A program made the position numbers and the translations under genes. Below, piece after piece: positions 18,230 to 28,479 of a DNA stretch of 64,000 nucleotides (its first letter is position 1; every line of letters begins with the position of its first letter). The notes beneath the pieces are model-generated. The model worked only from the letters and a program-made list of their open reading frames with translations, did not search any database and was not told the DNA's origin. The DNA is from Antarcticimicrobium luteum (lineage in GTDB: Bacteria > Pseudomonadota > Alphaproteobacteria > Rhodobacterales > Rhodobacteraceae): positions 57,725-121,724 of the forward strand of contig NZ_SMUV01000062.1 in the NCBI RefSeq assembly GCF_004358185.1, written 5' to 3'.

Positions 18230-19594
18230 TCACGCGTCGACCGCGTCTGCGACCAGGGCATTGGCCGAGGGCAGGTCGCCCGGATCGGCGCCCTGGGCGC
18301 GCATCTGTTTCTGGATTGCCGTCACATCGACGTCGCGCAGGGCGCAACCGGCGTTCAGCGCCTGCGTCACCGCGACGCCCGCCGCCTCGCCCTGGGCCAT
18401 GCAGGGCGGGATTTCGCGCGATTGCTTCTGCGCCTCGCTTTCCACCGAGTAATGGCGGCCGGCGACGATCAGGTTGTCGATGCCCTTGGGCAGCAGCGCC
18501 CGGTAGGGGGTGTAGTAATCGCGGCCGCGGCAGACGCTGTCGGCGAAGTGGCGGCGTTTGCGCACATCGTCCCGGGTCACCACATATTCGCCCTGCAACA
18601 GGCGGGTCTGGCGGATGCCCATCTGTTCGGCGGCGCCCAGCATCCGGGCATTCTCGAACCCGGGAAGGTTCTTGCGGGCAAAGTCGAGCAGCGCCATCAT
18701 CCGGCGGCGACCCTCGTATTCGGCCTCGACCATGTGTTCGGGCGAGAGGCCGTCATAGCCCGGCATATGCGGGCAGTTGCACCAGACCACACCGGGCAGC
18801 GGCGTTTTCAGCCACCACATGCCCCAGGCGCCGCCGATGACGCGGCGCGCTTCGCGATCGAGCTTCTTGTACTCTTCGGGGTTCTCGTATTCGAAGGCCT
18901 CGGCGCGGGCGGTGTCCACGTCCATCAGCCGGAACACGGTGGTGACGATGAATTGCCCGGTGATGAAGGAGGCCCCGGCGGAGCTGGCAACGTCGAGATC
19001 GCCGCTGGCGTCAACCACCATCTTCGCGCGGATCGCCTGGCGGCCCAGCTTGGTCTGGACGATCACACCGGTGATCCGGCCGTCATCCATCAGCGCCTCG
19101 GAGAACCAGGAGTGGGTCCGCAGTTCAACCCCGGCCTCGCGCACCAGGTCCAGGCTGACCCGTTTCCACACATCCGGGTCGAAGGCCACCGCGTGGATGA
19201 TCGGCTGCGGCATGCCCTGCTTGTGAAAGTCGATGCAGCCCCAGCGCGACCACTTGCGCCACATCTCCCAGTTGGTCAGGCAATCCGCCGACGGGGGATA
19301 GACGGCGCCGTCCTGCCGTTCCATCCGCTCGACGAATTCGCTGACGATGCCGGTGGTGACGACCTCGTTGCCTTCGTTCACCATGTCGTCGAGCACCAGA
19401 ACCATGCCGCCGGAGGCCATGCCGCCGAGGTGGTGATACCGCTCCACCAGCGTCACCCTGGCCCCGTTGCGGGCGGCGGAGACCGCGGCGGAGAGCCCGG
19501 CGGGCCCGGCGCCGATCACCACCACATCGGTGTCGGAAACCACCGGAACCTGTTCGCTGCGGGACGTGATATGATCTTTGATTGGGTCGGTCAT
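18230..19594 (-). CDS. FAD-dependent oxidoreductase (FAD_oxidored type)
   Basis: 454-residue flavoprotein with an N-terminal dinucleotide fold (VVVIGAGPAGLSAAVSAARNG near 25), the second motif ERYHHLGGMASGG near 52 and a C-terminal FAD-contact segment GIDNLIVAGRHYSVE. The middle has a hydrophilic insertion with WGMWWLKTP and CNCPHMPG that could bind substrate. The start MTDPIKDH follows AGGAGGAGTTTGTCCA. The family is broad and mostly uncharacterised. Its place right after an importer suggests it makes the first chemical change on the imported compound. Confidence 0.85.
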   Translation of the reverse strand: MTDPIKDHITSRSEQVPVVSDTDVVVIGAGPAGLSAAVSAARNGARVTLVERYHHLGGMASGGMVLVLDDMVNEGNEVVTTGIVSEFVERMERQDGAVYPPSADCLTNWEMWRKWSRWGCIDFHKQGMPQPIIHAVAFDPDVWKRVSLDLVREAGVELRTHSWFSEALMDDGRITGVIVQTKLGRQAIRAKMVVDASGDLDVASSAGASFITGQFIVTTVFRLMDVDTARAEAFEYENPEEYKKLDREARRVIGGAWGMWWLKTPLPGVVWCNCPHMPGYDGLSPEHMVEAEYEGRRRMMALLDFARKNLPGFENARMLGAAEQMGIRQTRLLQGEYVVTRDDVRKRRHFADSVCRGRDYYTPYRALLPKGIDNLIVAGRHYSVESEAQKQSREIPPCMAQGEAAGVAVTQALNAGCALRDVDVTAIQKQMRAQGADPGDLPSANALVADAVDA

Positions 19595-19672
19595 TTGGAC
19601 AAACTCCTCCTGTCGCGCCGCGGGGAAACTTTGACCCATGGCGTTTTTTCGATTTTAATTCAGTTTGTTAAT

Positions 19673-20475
19673 CTACCAGCGGACGATCCGGCGTTCGGCC
19701 AGGGAAACCAGCGCGAACATCAGAACCGACAGCCCCGAGGACATGAAAACCGTCGCGTAGAGCAGCGGCGAGTTGAAGTTGAAGGTCGCGTCGATGATCA
19801 GCGCGCCCAGCCCCTTATCCGCCCCGACCCATTCGCCGACGATGGCGCCGATGACCGAGGTCGTGGCCGAGATCTTGAGCGCCGAGAACAGGAAGGGCAG
19901 CGAGGATGGCAGGCGCATCTTCCAGAACACCTCGGACTTGCTGGCGGACAGGATCCGGGCCAGTTCCAGCGCCTGCGGGCTGATCGACTGTAGCCCGCGC
20001 ACCATGTTCACCAGGGTGGGGAAAAAACAGATCAGCGCCGCGATCACCACCTTGGCTGTGAGGCCGGGTCCGAAGATCAGCACGAGGATCGGGGCGATGG
20101 CCAGGATAGGGATGGTGTTGATGAAAACCGCGATGGGAAAGAAGGCCCGCTCGACATTGCGTGAATGGACGAACGCGATGGCGATCAGGATGGCGGCGAT
20201 GTTGCCGACGGCAAATCCCGCGATGCTTTCGAACAGCGTCGGCCAGAAGTTCTGCATCAACAAGGGAAACTTGTCGATCAGCGTGGCGGCAACGTCCGAC
20301 GGGGCAGGGGCGATATAGGTGGGTACCCCAAACGCCTTGACGCCCACCTGCCACAGCGCGATCAGCCCGGCGGCGGTCGCCAGCGGCACGGCGCCTGCCA
20401 TCAGTTTCCGGCGGCGCGCCTCGGCGCGGGCCTCGGCCTCCGGATCGGGGGCGGGGATGTTTTCTGCGATAGCCA

Positions 20476-20476
<1 letters not shown>
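19673..20476 (-). CDS. ABC importer permease, SsuC/TauC/ThiX-type
   Basis: 267-residue inner-membrane protein with six hydrophobic segments and the family's EAA loop (LELARILSASKSEVFWKMRLP). The opening PLATAAGLIALWQVGVKAFG and YIAPAPSDV are typical of nitrate/sulfonate/taurine/pyrimidine importers. The ATG overlaps the ATPase stop as ATGA. A 78-base AT-rich gap (TTTTAATTCAGTTTGTTAATC) separates it from the FAD oxidoreductase. Confidence 0.93.
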
Positions 20477-21293
<817 letters not shown>

Positions 21294-21297
<4 letters not shown>

Positions 21298-22337
21298 CCG
21301 AACGTCGGCCGCGCCGCGGCGATCTCGTCGAGCACCGAAAGCGTCATCACGTCGTCAACCGCGGGCGCGGCATTCTCGAACTGGCCAAGCCGGTCGTAGG
21401 TGCCGATCTGATCCTGCCAGTTCTCGCGCGTCATGGTGCCCCAGCCGCGCGCCGCGGTGGCCTCGTTGAAGCTGTAGTCCAGCACCATGCCGACGGTCTT
21501 GAGCTCGTTCTCGCGGTTCAGGTTGGGATAGCGTTTGACCAGGATCTCCACCGCCTCTTCGGGGTTGTCATGCACCCAGCCCCAGCCCCGCGCGATCGCG
21601 CGCAGCATGCCGCGCACCTGTTCGGGGTGGTCGGCCAGCGTCCTGTCGGTGACGTAGTAGGGATTGGCATAAAGCCGGATGCCCGCATCCCAGAGCGTCA
21701 TGTCCACCCGCGCATCGCCCAGAACCTCCAGCGCGCTGGTGTTGGTTTTCCATCCGGTGACCACATCCACCTGGCCGGTCATCAGCGGCGCCATGTCCGA
21801 GCCCATCACCAGCACCTCGACATCGTCCTCGGAAATGCCATTCCTGGCCAGCAGCGCCTGCAGCAGGATCCGCGCTGTGCCGTTGGTGGCGACCGTCTTG
21901 CCGATCAGGTCCTTGGGTTCGCGCACTGGGTTCCGCTCAAGCGAGAAATACGTGAACGGATGCTGCTGATAGCCGGCGGCGATGCATTTCACCGGCAACC
22001 CCTGTGAGCGCGCCAGCATCAGCGACGGGCTGGAGGAAATCGAGCCGATGCTCGCCCGCCCCGAGGCGACCGAGGCGACCCCATCCACGTTCGGGCCACC
22101 CGGCACCACGTCGAGGGCGAGCCCCTCGTCAGCGAAGAACCCCTGTTCGGCGGCGGCCACCTCGCCCAGAATGCCGTTGCTGGCCAGCCAGCCGAGTTGC
22201 AGCGTCACCGTCTGCATCCCGCTCGCACCGGCCGGGGCGATCGAGAAGAGATTGCCGGTGAACGCAGCGCCGGCGGTGACACCAAGGGATTTCAATAGAG
22301 CGCGCCGCGAGACGCCACGGGTCATGTCGGTCTTCAT
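21294..22337 (-). CDS. ABC importer binding protein, NMT1/THI5-like, Tat signal
   Basis: 347-residue solute-binding protein, first gene of the catabolic operon. The N-terminus carries a twin-arginine signal (GVSRRALLKSLGVTAGAAF), so it is exported folded. The mature part shows the NMT1/THI5 pattern: LQLGWLASNGILGEVAAAEQGFFADEGL, then VASGRASIG and YQQHPFTYFSLE. Members bind pyrimidine precursors of thiamine, sulfonates, nitrate, phthalate or other small anions and heterocycles. I start at MKTDMTRG, with CAGGAGAAAAAC upstream. Confidence 0.92.
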
Positions 22338-22446
22338 ACTGTTTTTCTCCTGTCGGGATATCGGCGGTTTGGTCGTTTGATCGACCTTGTGAAAATGACT
22401 GTAGAATCCGGATGGGTGATGCAGGTAGAACAAAGTTCCGCCAACA

Positions 22447-22467
22447 GTGGTGCATATTTCGCACCAC
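22447..22467. promoter_or_regulatory. perfect palindrome GTGGTGC-N7-GCACCAC, candidate LysR operator
   Basis: A perfect 7+7 bp inverted repeat with a 7-base AT-rich spacer, 20 bases before the preferred LysR ATG at 22488 and about 110 bases upstream of the binding-protein gene. Symmetry and location fit the main binding site of the LysR protein for autoregulation and control of the divergent operon. It also argues that the LysR gene starts at 22488 and not at the earlier in-frame codon, which would bury the site in coding sequence. Confidence 0.65.
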
Positions 22468-22487
22468 CCCATCTGACCGGTGATCCG

Positions 22488-23393
22488 ATGCACTCCATCT
22501 TTCTGAAATACTTCGACGAAGTTGCAAGACAGGGCTCCATCCGCAAGGCCGCGCTGATCCTCAATGTTTCTTCCACATCGGTGAACCGCAAGATCCTCAG
22601 CGTCGAAGGGCGGCTGGGCATCTCCTTGTTCGACCGCACCCCGGAGGGCGTCAAACTGACCGCCGTGGGGACGCTGCTGCTCGAACATTGCCGCAAGGTG
22701 CTGCACGATTACGAGCGGACCCGAGTGCTGATCGACGACATGCGCGACCTGCGCACCGGCCATCTCAACATCATCTCCATCGACTCGATCACCGTCGGCG
22801 GCCTGCCGCGGGCGATCAATGAATTTTCCAAGGTCTATCCCGACATCTCGATCTCGGTCACCACGGCGCAACCCGAGGATGTGGTCGAGGCGGTGGCGGC
22901 GGGCGAGGCGGAAATCGGCGTCGCGTTCACCTTTGCGCCGCATCCGAACGTGCGTGTGCTGTCGGAGAAATCGGCGCCCTTCGGCGCGCTGGTCCGGCCC
23001 GATCACCCGCTGGCGGGACGGGCCAGCGTCACGGTGGAGGATCTGGCGGGCTACCGGCTGGTGCGGACCATCGACGCGCGGGGTCGCAACTCGATCATCG
23101 ACCAGGCGATGACCTCGCTGGTGACCCCGCTTTCGACCCATATCTTTACCAACACCCTGTTCCTGGCCAAGGACATGATCCTGTCGAACCAGGGCATCGG
23201 TCTTTATACCAAGATCGGGTTTTACGACGAGGTGCAGCGCGGGGATCTGGCCTTCATCCCGCTGATCGAAGAGACGCTGGGCAATATCCGGGTTGGCGTC
23301 ATGGTGTCGGCCTCGATGGCCATCGATCCGGCGAAACGGCTGATGTGTGACACCATCGGCCGCGAGATGAGCGGTATGCGGCTCGACTCCTGA
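22488..23393 (+). CDS. LysR-family transcriptional regulator
   Basis: 301-residue regulator from the ATG giving MHSIFLKYFDEV. The helix-turn-helix is FDEVARQGSIRKAALILNVSSTSVNRKILSVEGRLGISLF, and a two-lobe effector domain follows (GHLNIISIDSITVGG near 92). The HTH has Ser-Thr-Ser-Val-Asn at the recognition helix instead of the common SQpavS, so its operator may be unusual. The frame can be extended upstream to 22377, but that would include the palindrome. Divergent from the ten-gene operon, it is its likely regulator. Confidence 0.88.
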   Translation: MHSIFLKYFDEVARQGSIRKAALILNVSSTSVNRKILSVEGRLGISLFDRTPEGVKLTAVGTLLLEHCRKVLHDYERTRVLIDDMRDLRTGHLNIISIDSITVGGLPRAINEFSKVYPDISISVTTAQPEDVVEAVAAGEAEIGVAFTFAPHPNVRVLSEKSAPFGALVRPDHPLAGRASVTVEDLAGYRLVRTIDARGRNSIIDQAMTSLVTPLSTHIFTNTLFLAKDMILSNQGIGLYTKIGFYDEVQRGDLAFIPLIEETLGNIRVGVMVSASMAIDPAKRLMCDTIGREMSGMRLDS

Positions 23394-23439
23394 ACATTCC
23401 GCCGGAAACCGAACCGGCGCTTTGCCCCGTCTTGCGATC

Positions 23440-23723
23440 CGGCCCGCGCCGCGCCCTTCGGCCCGCCCGCAGCGACGCCTTGCGCAGCCAGCCGATCCCG
23501 AACGGGAGCAAGAGCACGCCGGGCACCAGGTCAACAGGCTCACCGTCACAGGGTCCGGCAACGGCCCCAGCGCCACAGCGATGCCGCCCAGCCTGGCCCG
23601 CGCCGCTCCGGTGCCGGAATGGCCAGGCGCCAGCACGATGGGGAAGGCCTCGACGACCCCGACCACCGAGGCCGGAAACGCCGCGCTGATGGCGGGGGCC
23701 GCAGACGACCCGTCATGCATCAT
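23440..23723 (-). pseudogene. decayed, truncated membrane-protein gene (COG4280-like)
   Basis: On the minus strand an ATG at 23723 opens a frame reading AAFPASVVGVVEAFPIVLAPG, which resembles the first helix of a predicted membrane-protein family with the pattern AS.VE.VEA.TIVLA.G. After about 65 residues the similarity jumps to the +1 frame (VPGVLLLPFGIGWLRKASLRA, about 23526-23450), as in the family's LLLLFGLRWLRKA segment, and then ends before the LysR stop. Family length would be over 200 residues, so this is a frameshifted N-terminal remnant. The family match is from memory of its pattern. Confidence 0.5.
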
Positions 23724-23845
23724 CGGGTTGCCGGTACGCGAAAGCTGTTCAGCGGTGGTCGCGGGTTTCCCGGATCATCGCCCCTCGGCGCCGGTGTCGC
23801 GGCGGGCGGTCATCCGGTTACCCCCTCGGGCGTGACAGGGCCGTC

Positions 23846-24259
23846 TCAGACGGCCCATTCCACCCAGGCCCAGACCATTGTCACATAGGTAAGCTGGTGC
23901 ATCGCCTGATCCGCCCCGGTGGCCCGCCAGAAGGCCGGTTTGGATGGATCGAGCGCCTTGCGATCGCAATGCTGCCCCTTCCAGTAATCGATATGGAAGT
24001 GAAGCAACCATTCGGCGGCCACCACCGCCAGGATGAACAGCACCGGCGCGCCAATCAGCCCGAAGGCGACGATCGAGCCCAGCACGTGAACCCCGGCATG
24101 TTGGGCGCGTCCCACATGCCAGTAGCCGCCGCGCCCGGACAGCATTCGCGGTGTCTGCAGGTAGAAATCGGCAAACATATGCTTGATCTGCAAAAGGCAG
24201 ATCAGGATCAGAAGCGTACCGATGGTTCCGGTCAAGGGCGGATCCCCCAATTGGGTCAT
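23846..24259 (-). CDS. DUF3307-type small membrane protein
   Basis: 137-residue membrane protein with about three hydrophobic segments. The segment LLQIKHMFADFYLQTPRMLSG and the later HFHIDYWKGQ give the His- and Asp-rich pattern of DUF3307 proteins (HFLADFvLQT and HxxID). Function is unknown; the conserved His/Asp in the membrane suggest metal or proton chemistry. It is divergent from the large ABC-like gene, with a 148-base interval to the first in-frame codons of that gene. Confidence 0.75.
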   Translation of the reverse strand: MTQLGDPPLTGTIGTLLILICLLQIKHMFADFYLQTPRMLSGRGGYWHVGRAQHAGVHVLGSIVAFGLIGAPVLFILAVVAAEWLLHFHIDYWKGQHCDRKALDPSKPAFWRATGADQAMHQLTYVTMVWAWVEWAV

Positions 24260-24470
24260 GCTGAAAGCTTACGGGTTTCGCACCGACCCTGCAATTGTCT
24301 GTGTCGACCGGCCGGCCCGGGGTGCGGTGGCTTGTCACATATGGCGTTGCCACCTATCGTGGCGCAAAGGTCATTCTCCTTAACCGTCCTGCCGTGGGAT
24401 TGATGCCATAGAACCCTCGCTTTTCCGCTTCATCTGGAACTATTCCAAACGCGACCAGCTTGTTCTGCTC

Positions 24471-27413
24471 ATGGTCACCACGACGCTGTTCCCGATGCTC
24501 TACCTGACGCTGGAACTGCCCAAGCGGATCATCAACGATGCGATCGGCTCGCAGAGCGAGACGATCACCGCCTATGGCTTCACCTTCGATCAGGTGACCT
24601 TCCTAGCGATCCTGTGCATTGCCTTCCTGCTGGCGGTGCTGGCGCACGGGCTGTTGAAGATGCGCATCAACACGATGAAAGGGGTGATGTCGGAGCGCAT
24701 GCTGCGCCGCTTCCGCTATCAGCTCATCGCGCGCATCCTGCGGTTTCCCCAGCCCTATTTCGAGCGCGTCAGCCAGGGTGAGCTGGTCTCGATGGTCACC
24801 GCCGAGAGCGAGCCGATGGGCGGGCTGATGGGCGACGCGATCAGCCAGCCGGTGCTGCAGGCGGGACAGATGATCACCATTCTGGGGTTCCTGTTCCTGC
24901 AAAGCTTCTGGTTCGGACTGGCGGCGGTGGCCTTGATCCCGTTGCAGGGCTGGCTGATTCCCAAGCTGCAACGCCAGATCAACCTGTTGAACAAGAAACG
25001 CATCCAGGAGGTCCGGGTGCTGGCCGCCGCCATTGGCGAAAGCGCGGCGGGCGCCAGTGCCCTGCGGCTCAATGGCGGCTGGCGTTACCGGATGGCGGCG
25101 ATTACGGAGCAGCTTGGCCGGCTGTTCAACATCCGGTTCGAGATCTATCAGAAGAAATTCTTCATGAAGTTTCTCAACAACTTCATCGGTCAGCTGACCC
25201 CTTTCTTCTTTTTCTCCATCGGCGGTTATCTGGTGCTGCAGGGGGCGGTGTCGCTGGGCGCGCTGGTGGCGGCGCTGGCAGCCTACAAGGATCTGTCGAG
25301 CCCGTGGAAGGAGCTTCTGACCTATTACAACCAGACCCAGGACATGGCGTTGCGCTGGGAAGTGATCACAGAACGGTTCGCGCCGCCGGGCATGGTCGAT
25401 GAGAACCTGTTCAGCGGCGAGCCGGAGGAGTTGCCGCGGCTGACCGGGGATATCGTTCTGGATGGGGTGACGGTGCAGGACGCGGACGGCAATCTGGTGC
25501 TGGAGGATCTCACCGCAACGCTGCCGGGCGGATCGGTGATCGGCATCGCCGCCCCCAGCGAAGAGGACCGCCGCGCCCTGTCCGAACTGTTGACGCGGGA
25601 ATTGCTGCCCAGCAGCGGCCGGCTGCGGATCGGCGAGCATGACCTCTCGGGGCTGCATCAGGCGGCGATCGCGGCGCGGATCGGCCATGCCTCTTCGCGC
25701 CCGGTGTTGTTCCAGGGCACCTTTGGTGAAAATGTGATGATGCCGCTGCGGATGCGCCCGCTGTCCGAGGGCAGCGACGCGGTGCATTACGCCGAGGCGC
25801 AGCGCGCCGGCAACAGCGCCGATCCCTTTGACGCCGAATGGCTCGATCCGAAGCTGGCGGGGCTGGACGACCCGGAGGCGCTGCGCGCCTGGTGGCTGAG
25901 TCTGGTGCAGGGGATGGGTTCGGGCTCGGCGCTGTTCCGGCGCGGGCTGGAGCAGCGTTTCGATTCGTCCGACCACCCGGAACTGGCCGCCAAACTGGTC
26001 GAGGTGCGCCCCATCGTGCAGCAGGCGGTGCGCGACGCGGGGCTGCGGGCGCATGCGTTCTTCTGCAAGCCCGATCTCTACAACCCGGCCCTGCCGGTGG
26101 GTGAGAACCTTCTGTTCGCCACACCGCGCCAGCCGATCACCCGCGAATTGCTGGCCGGGCGGGCCGATTTTCTGGCCCAGATGCGGACACTGGGGCTGGA
26201 CGAGACGCTGCTGGATCTGACCCGCGACGTGATCGACATGCTGCGGCAGATCTTCGGTCTCGACGGCACCGATCACCCGCTGTTCCGCAAGCTGGGGATC
26301 GACGCGCAGACCTATGAGACGGCGGTCGAGCTGGTGGAGAAGACCCGCGGCGGCGCGGCGGCGGTGAGCGGCGCGGATATGGCGCTGTTGTTCATGGTGC
26401 CTTTCCGGATCTCGGCCGAGCAGATCGGCCCGGCCTTTTCCGAGGATCTGAAGACGCGCATCCTCGAGCTGCGCGCGGGCCATGCACTTGAGCTGCAGGA
26501 CAGTCTGGGCGACCTGTTTGCCCCGCTCAGGATGGATGCCTTCGCGCCCGGGCTGACGGTGCTGGAGAACGCGCTGTTCGGAAAGATTTCGGATGCGGCG
26601 GGCAGCAAGGCCGATGAGTTGCGCAAACTCGTGGCGACGGTGCTGGAAGAGAACGGCGCGCAGGATCTGGTGATCGAGCTGATTTATGACGTGCCGATCG
26701 CGTTGGGCGGGCAGAATCTGCCGGGGCTGTTCGCCGAACCGCTGGCCTTCAGCCGCGCCACGATCAAACGGCCCGACATCCTGATCCTGGATCAGGCGCT
26801 GGCCAGCTATGACATGCAGACCCAGGCGGCGGTGTTCCGCAACCTGCGCGCGCTGCTGCCGGAGACGACGCTGATCTATATCAACGAGAGTTTCGAGAAC
26901 GAAACCGTCTTTGACCTGTTCCTCGAGTTGCGCCAGGGCCGTCTGGTCAGCGAAGAGGCCGATACCGGGGGCGAAGAGGACGGCGGCGCCCGCGCCGACC
27001 TGGCCCGCAAGCTGCGGGCGCTGGAACAGACGCCGCTGTTCTCCGGGCTGAACCGCAAGCAGCTCCGTCTGCTGGCCTTTGGCGCCCGTTGGTATCAGGC
27101 GCCTGCCGGCGAGGTGGTGTTCCTCAAGGGCGATCAGCCCAAGGACGGCGCCTATATGGTGATCGAGGGGGAGGCGGGTCTTTATCTGCCCAAAGAGGGG
27201 ACGGCGGACCAACTGATCGCCAAGGTCGGGCCGGGCACGCTGGTGGGCGAGCTGGGGCTGATCCGCAAGGAACCGCGGGCGCTGAGTATGGTTGCGGAAA
27301 CCGACCTGAGCTGTCTGCGGATCGGCGAGGAGGAGTTTCTAGCCGTGGTCGAAAACGACGCCGCGACCGCCTTCAAGCTGTTGCAGGTGGTGGCGGGCTA
27401 CGTTTCGAACTGA
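24471..27413 (+). CDS. ABC-transporter-like membrane protein with degenerate NBD and C-terminal cyclic-nucleotide-binding domain
   Basis: 980 residues from the first ATG. Residues 1-290 form an ABC exporter-type membrane domain of about five to six helices. Residues about 324-825 align to an ABC ATPase only at its edges: Walker A is replaced by GIAAPSEEDRRALSEL, a Q-loop-like VLFQGTFGENVMM remains, about 270 residues are inserted, and Walker B reads ILILDQALASYD with Gln where the catalytic Glu should be. Residues about 848-975 form a cNMP-binding domain (FLKGDQPKDGAYMVIEGEA, GELGLIRKEPRA). In-frame codons upstream (from about 24408) encode EPSLFRFIWNYSKRDQLVLL, completing the first helix, but no ATG, GTG or TTG precedes them, so the true start is probably a rare codon. 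Likely regulatory or structural, not an ordinary pump. Confidence 0.85.
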   Translation: MVTTTLFPMLYLTLELPKRIINDAIGSQSETITAYGFTFDQVTFLAILCIAFLLAVLAHGLLKMRINTMKGVMSERMLRRFRYQLIARILRFPQPYFERVSQGELVSMVTAESEPMGGLMGDAISQPVLQAGQMITILGFLFLQSFWFGLAAVALIPLQGWLIPKLQRQINLLNKKRIQEVRVLAAAIGESAAGASALRLNGGWRYRMAAITEQLGRLFNIRFEIYQKKFFMKFLNNFIGQLTPFFFFSIGGYLVLQGAVSLGALVAALAAYKDLSSPWKELLTYYNQTQDMALRWEVITERFAPPGMVDENLFSGEPEELPRLTGDIVLDGVTVQDADGNLVLEDLTATLPGGSVIGIAAPSEEDRRALSELLTRELLPSSGRLRIGEHDLSGLHQAAIAARIGHASSRPVLFQGTFGENVMMPLRMRPLSEGSDAVHYAEAQRAGNSADPFDAEWLDPKLAGLDDPEALRAWWLSLVQGMGSGSALFRRGLEQRFDSSDHPELAAKLVEVRPIVQQAVRDAGLRAHAFFCKPDLYNPALPVGENLLFATPRQPITRELLAGRADFLAQMRTLGLDETLLDLTRDVIDMLRQIFGLDGTDHPLFRKLGIDAQTYETAVELVEKTRGGAAAVSGADMALLFMVPFRISAEQIGPAFSEDLKTRILELRAGHALELQDSLGDLFAPLRMDAFAPGLTVLENALFGKISDAAGSKADELRKLVATVLEENGAQDLVIELIYDVPIALGGQNLPGLFAEPLAFSRATIKRPDILILDQALASYDMQTQAAVFRNLRALLPETTLIYINESFENETVFDLFLELRQGRLVSEEADTGGEEDGGARADLARKLRALEQTPLFSGLNRKQLRLLAFGARWYQAPAGEVVFLKGDQPKDGAYMVIEGEAGLYLPKEGTADQLIAKVGPGTLVGELGLIRKEPRALSMVAETDLSCLRIGEEEFLAVVENDAATAFKLLQVVAGYVSN

Positions 27414-27608
27414 TGTCGCGTCTTTGGTGGCGGTTGCGCTCGGAAATGGCGTCGCCTATGGCGTCGCCATGCCTCCGGAGGAGATATCGGGGTCAAATAG
27501 AGAGCGGGCCGGCAACCTGAGCGGCGGCAGCCCCCGCTCTGCTCGGTGCCGGGCATTGAATCACAGGGACAGGGGCGCAGGCCCCGGAACAGGCTGAGGG
27601 AGAGTAAG

Positions 27609-28457
27609 ATGAAATTGCTGCGCTATTTCGAGGGTGACACGGTCCGTCCCGGTCTGCTGGATGCGGCGGGAGTGATCCGGTCGCTGGCCGGTGAGGTCGC
27701 GGATATTTCCGGCCCGGCGCTTGATGCGGCCACGCTTGCGCGGCTCGCGGCGCTGAACCCCGACAGCCTGCCCCGGGTCGAGGGCGCGCCGCGTCTGGCC
27801 CCCTGTGTCGGCGGCGTGGGAAAGTTCATGTGCATCGGGCTGAACTATTCCGATCACGCCGAAGAGGCGGGCATGGCGATCCCCGAACATCCGATCCTGT
27901 TCCTGAAGGCGACCTCGGCGATTGCCGGGCCGCAGGACGATATCGTGATCCCGCGCGGCGCGCGCGCGGTCGACTGGGAGGTTGAGCTGGGCGTGGTGAT
28001 CGGCAAGGCGGCGAAATATGTTTCCGAGGCCGAGGCGCTGGACCATGTGGCCGGCTACTGCGTGGTCAACGATGTGTCCGAGCGCGATTTCCAGATCAAG
28101 CTCTCGGGTCAGTGGACCAAGGGCAAGTCCTGCGACAGCTTTGGCCCGATCGGCCCCTGGCTGGTGACCCGCGACGAGGTGGCCGACCCGCAGGCGCTGG
28201 ATCTGACGCTCGACGTGAACGGGCAGCGGATGCAGGCGGGCAATACCGCGACGATGATCTTTTCCGTGGCGCAGATCATCTCGCATCTGTCGCAGATGAT
28301 GACGCTGCACCCGGGCGACGTGATCGCCACCGGCACGCCGCCGGGCGTCGGCATGGGCATGAAGCCGCAGCCGGTCTATCTGAAACCCGGCGACCGCGTC
28401 CGGACGGAGATCGAAGGGCTGGGGATGCAGAGCCAGAGCATACGCGCCGACGATTGA
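27609..28457 (+). CDS. fumarylacetoacetate hydrolase family protein
   Basis: 282-residue FAH-fold enzyme. The metal ligands are visible in DWEVELGVVIG (two Glu) near 121 and NDVSERDFQ (Asp) near 150. The loop GQWTKGKSCDSFGPIGPWLV and the C-terminal IATGTPPGVGMG are typical of the 2,4-diketo-3-deoxy-L-fuconate/ureidoglycolate-lyase-like branch. It cleaves C-C bonds of diketo or oxo acids. The ATG follows GAGGGAGAGTAAG. With the enolase-superfamily and alcohol dehydrogenase genes nearby it suggests sugar-acid breakdown. Alternative: oxaloacetate decarboxylase/FAHD1-like. Confidence 0.88.
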   Translation: MKLLRYFEGDTVRPGLLDAAGVIRSLAGEVADISGPALDAATLARLAALNPDSLPRVEGAPRLAPCVGGVGKFMCIGLNYSDHAEEAGMAIPEHPILFLKATSAIAGPQDDIVIPRGARAVDWEVELGVVIGKAAKYVSEAEALDHVAGYCVVNDVSERDFQIKLSGQWTKGKSCDSFGPIGPWLVTRDEVADPQALDLTLDVNGQRMQAGNTATMIFSVAQIISHLSQMMTLHPGDVIATGTPPGVGMGMKPQPVYLKPGDRVRTEIEGLGMQSQSIRADD

Positions 28458-28479
28458 GCGGCGCGCAGTGCAGGCCCGG

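Noticed and set aside
24603..27212. 869-residue minus-strand frame
   Set aside because: Shadow of the ABC-like gene; the plus strand has membrane helices and a clear cNMP-binding domain.
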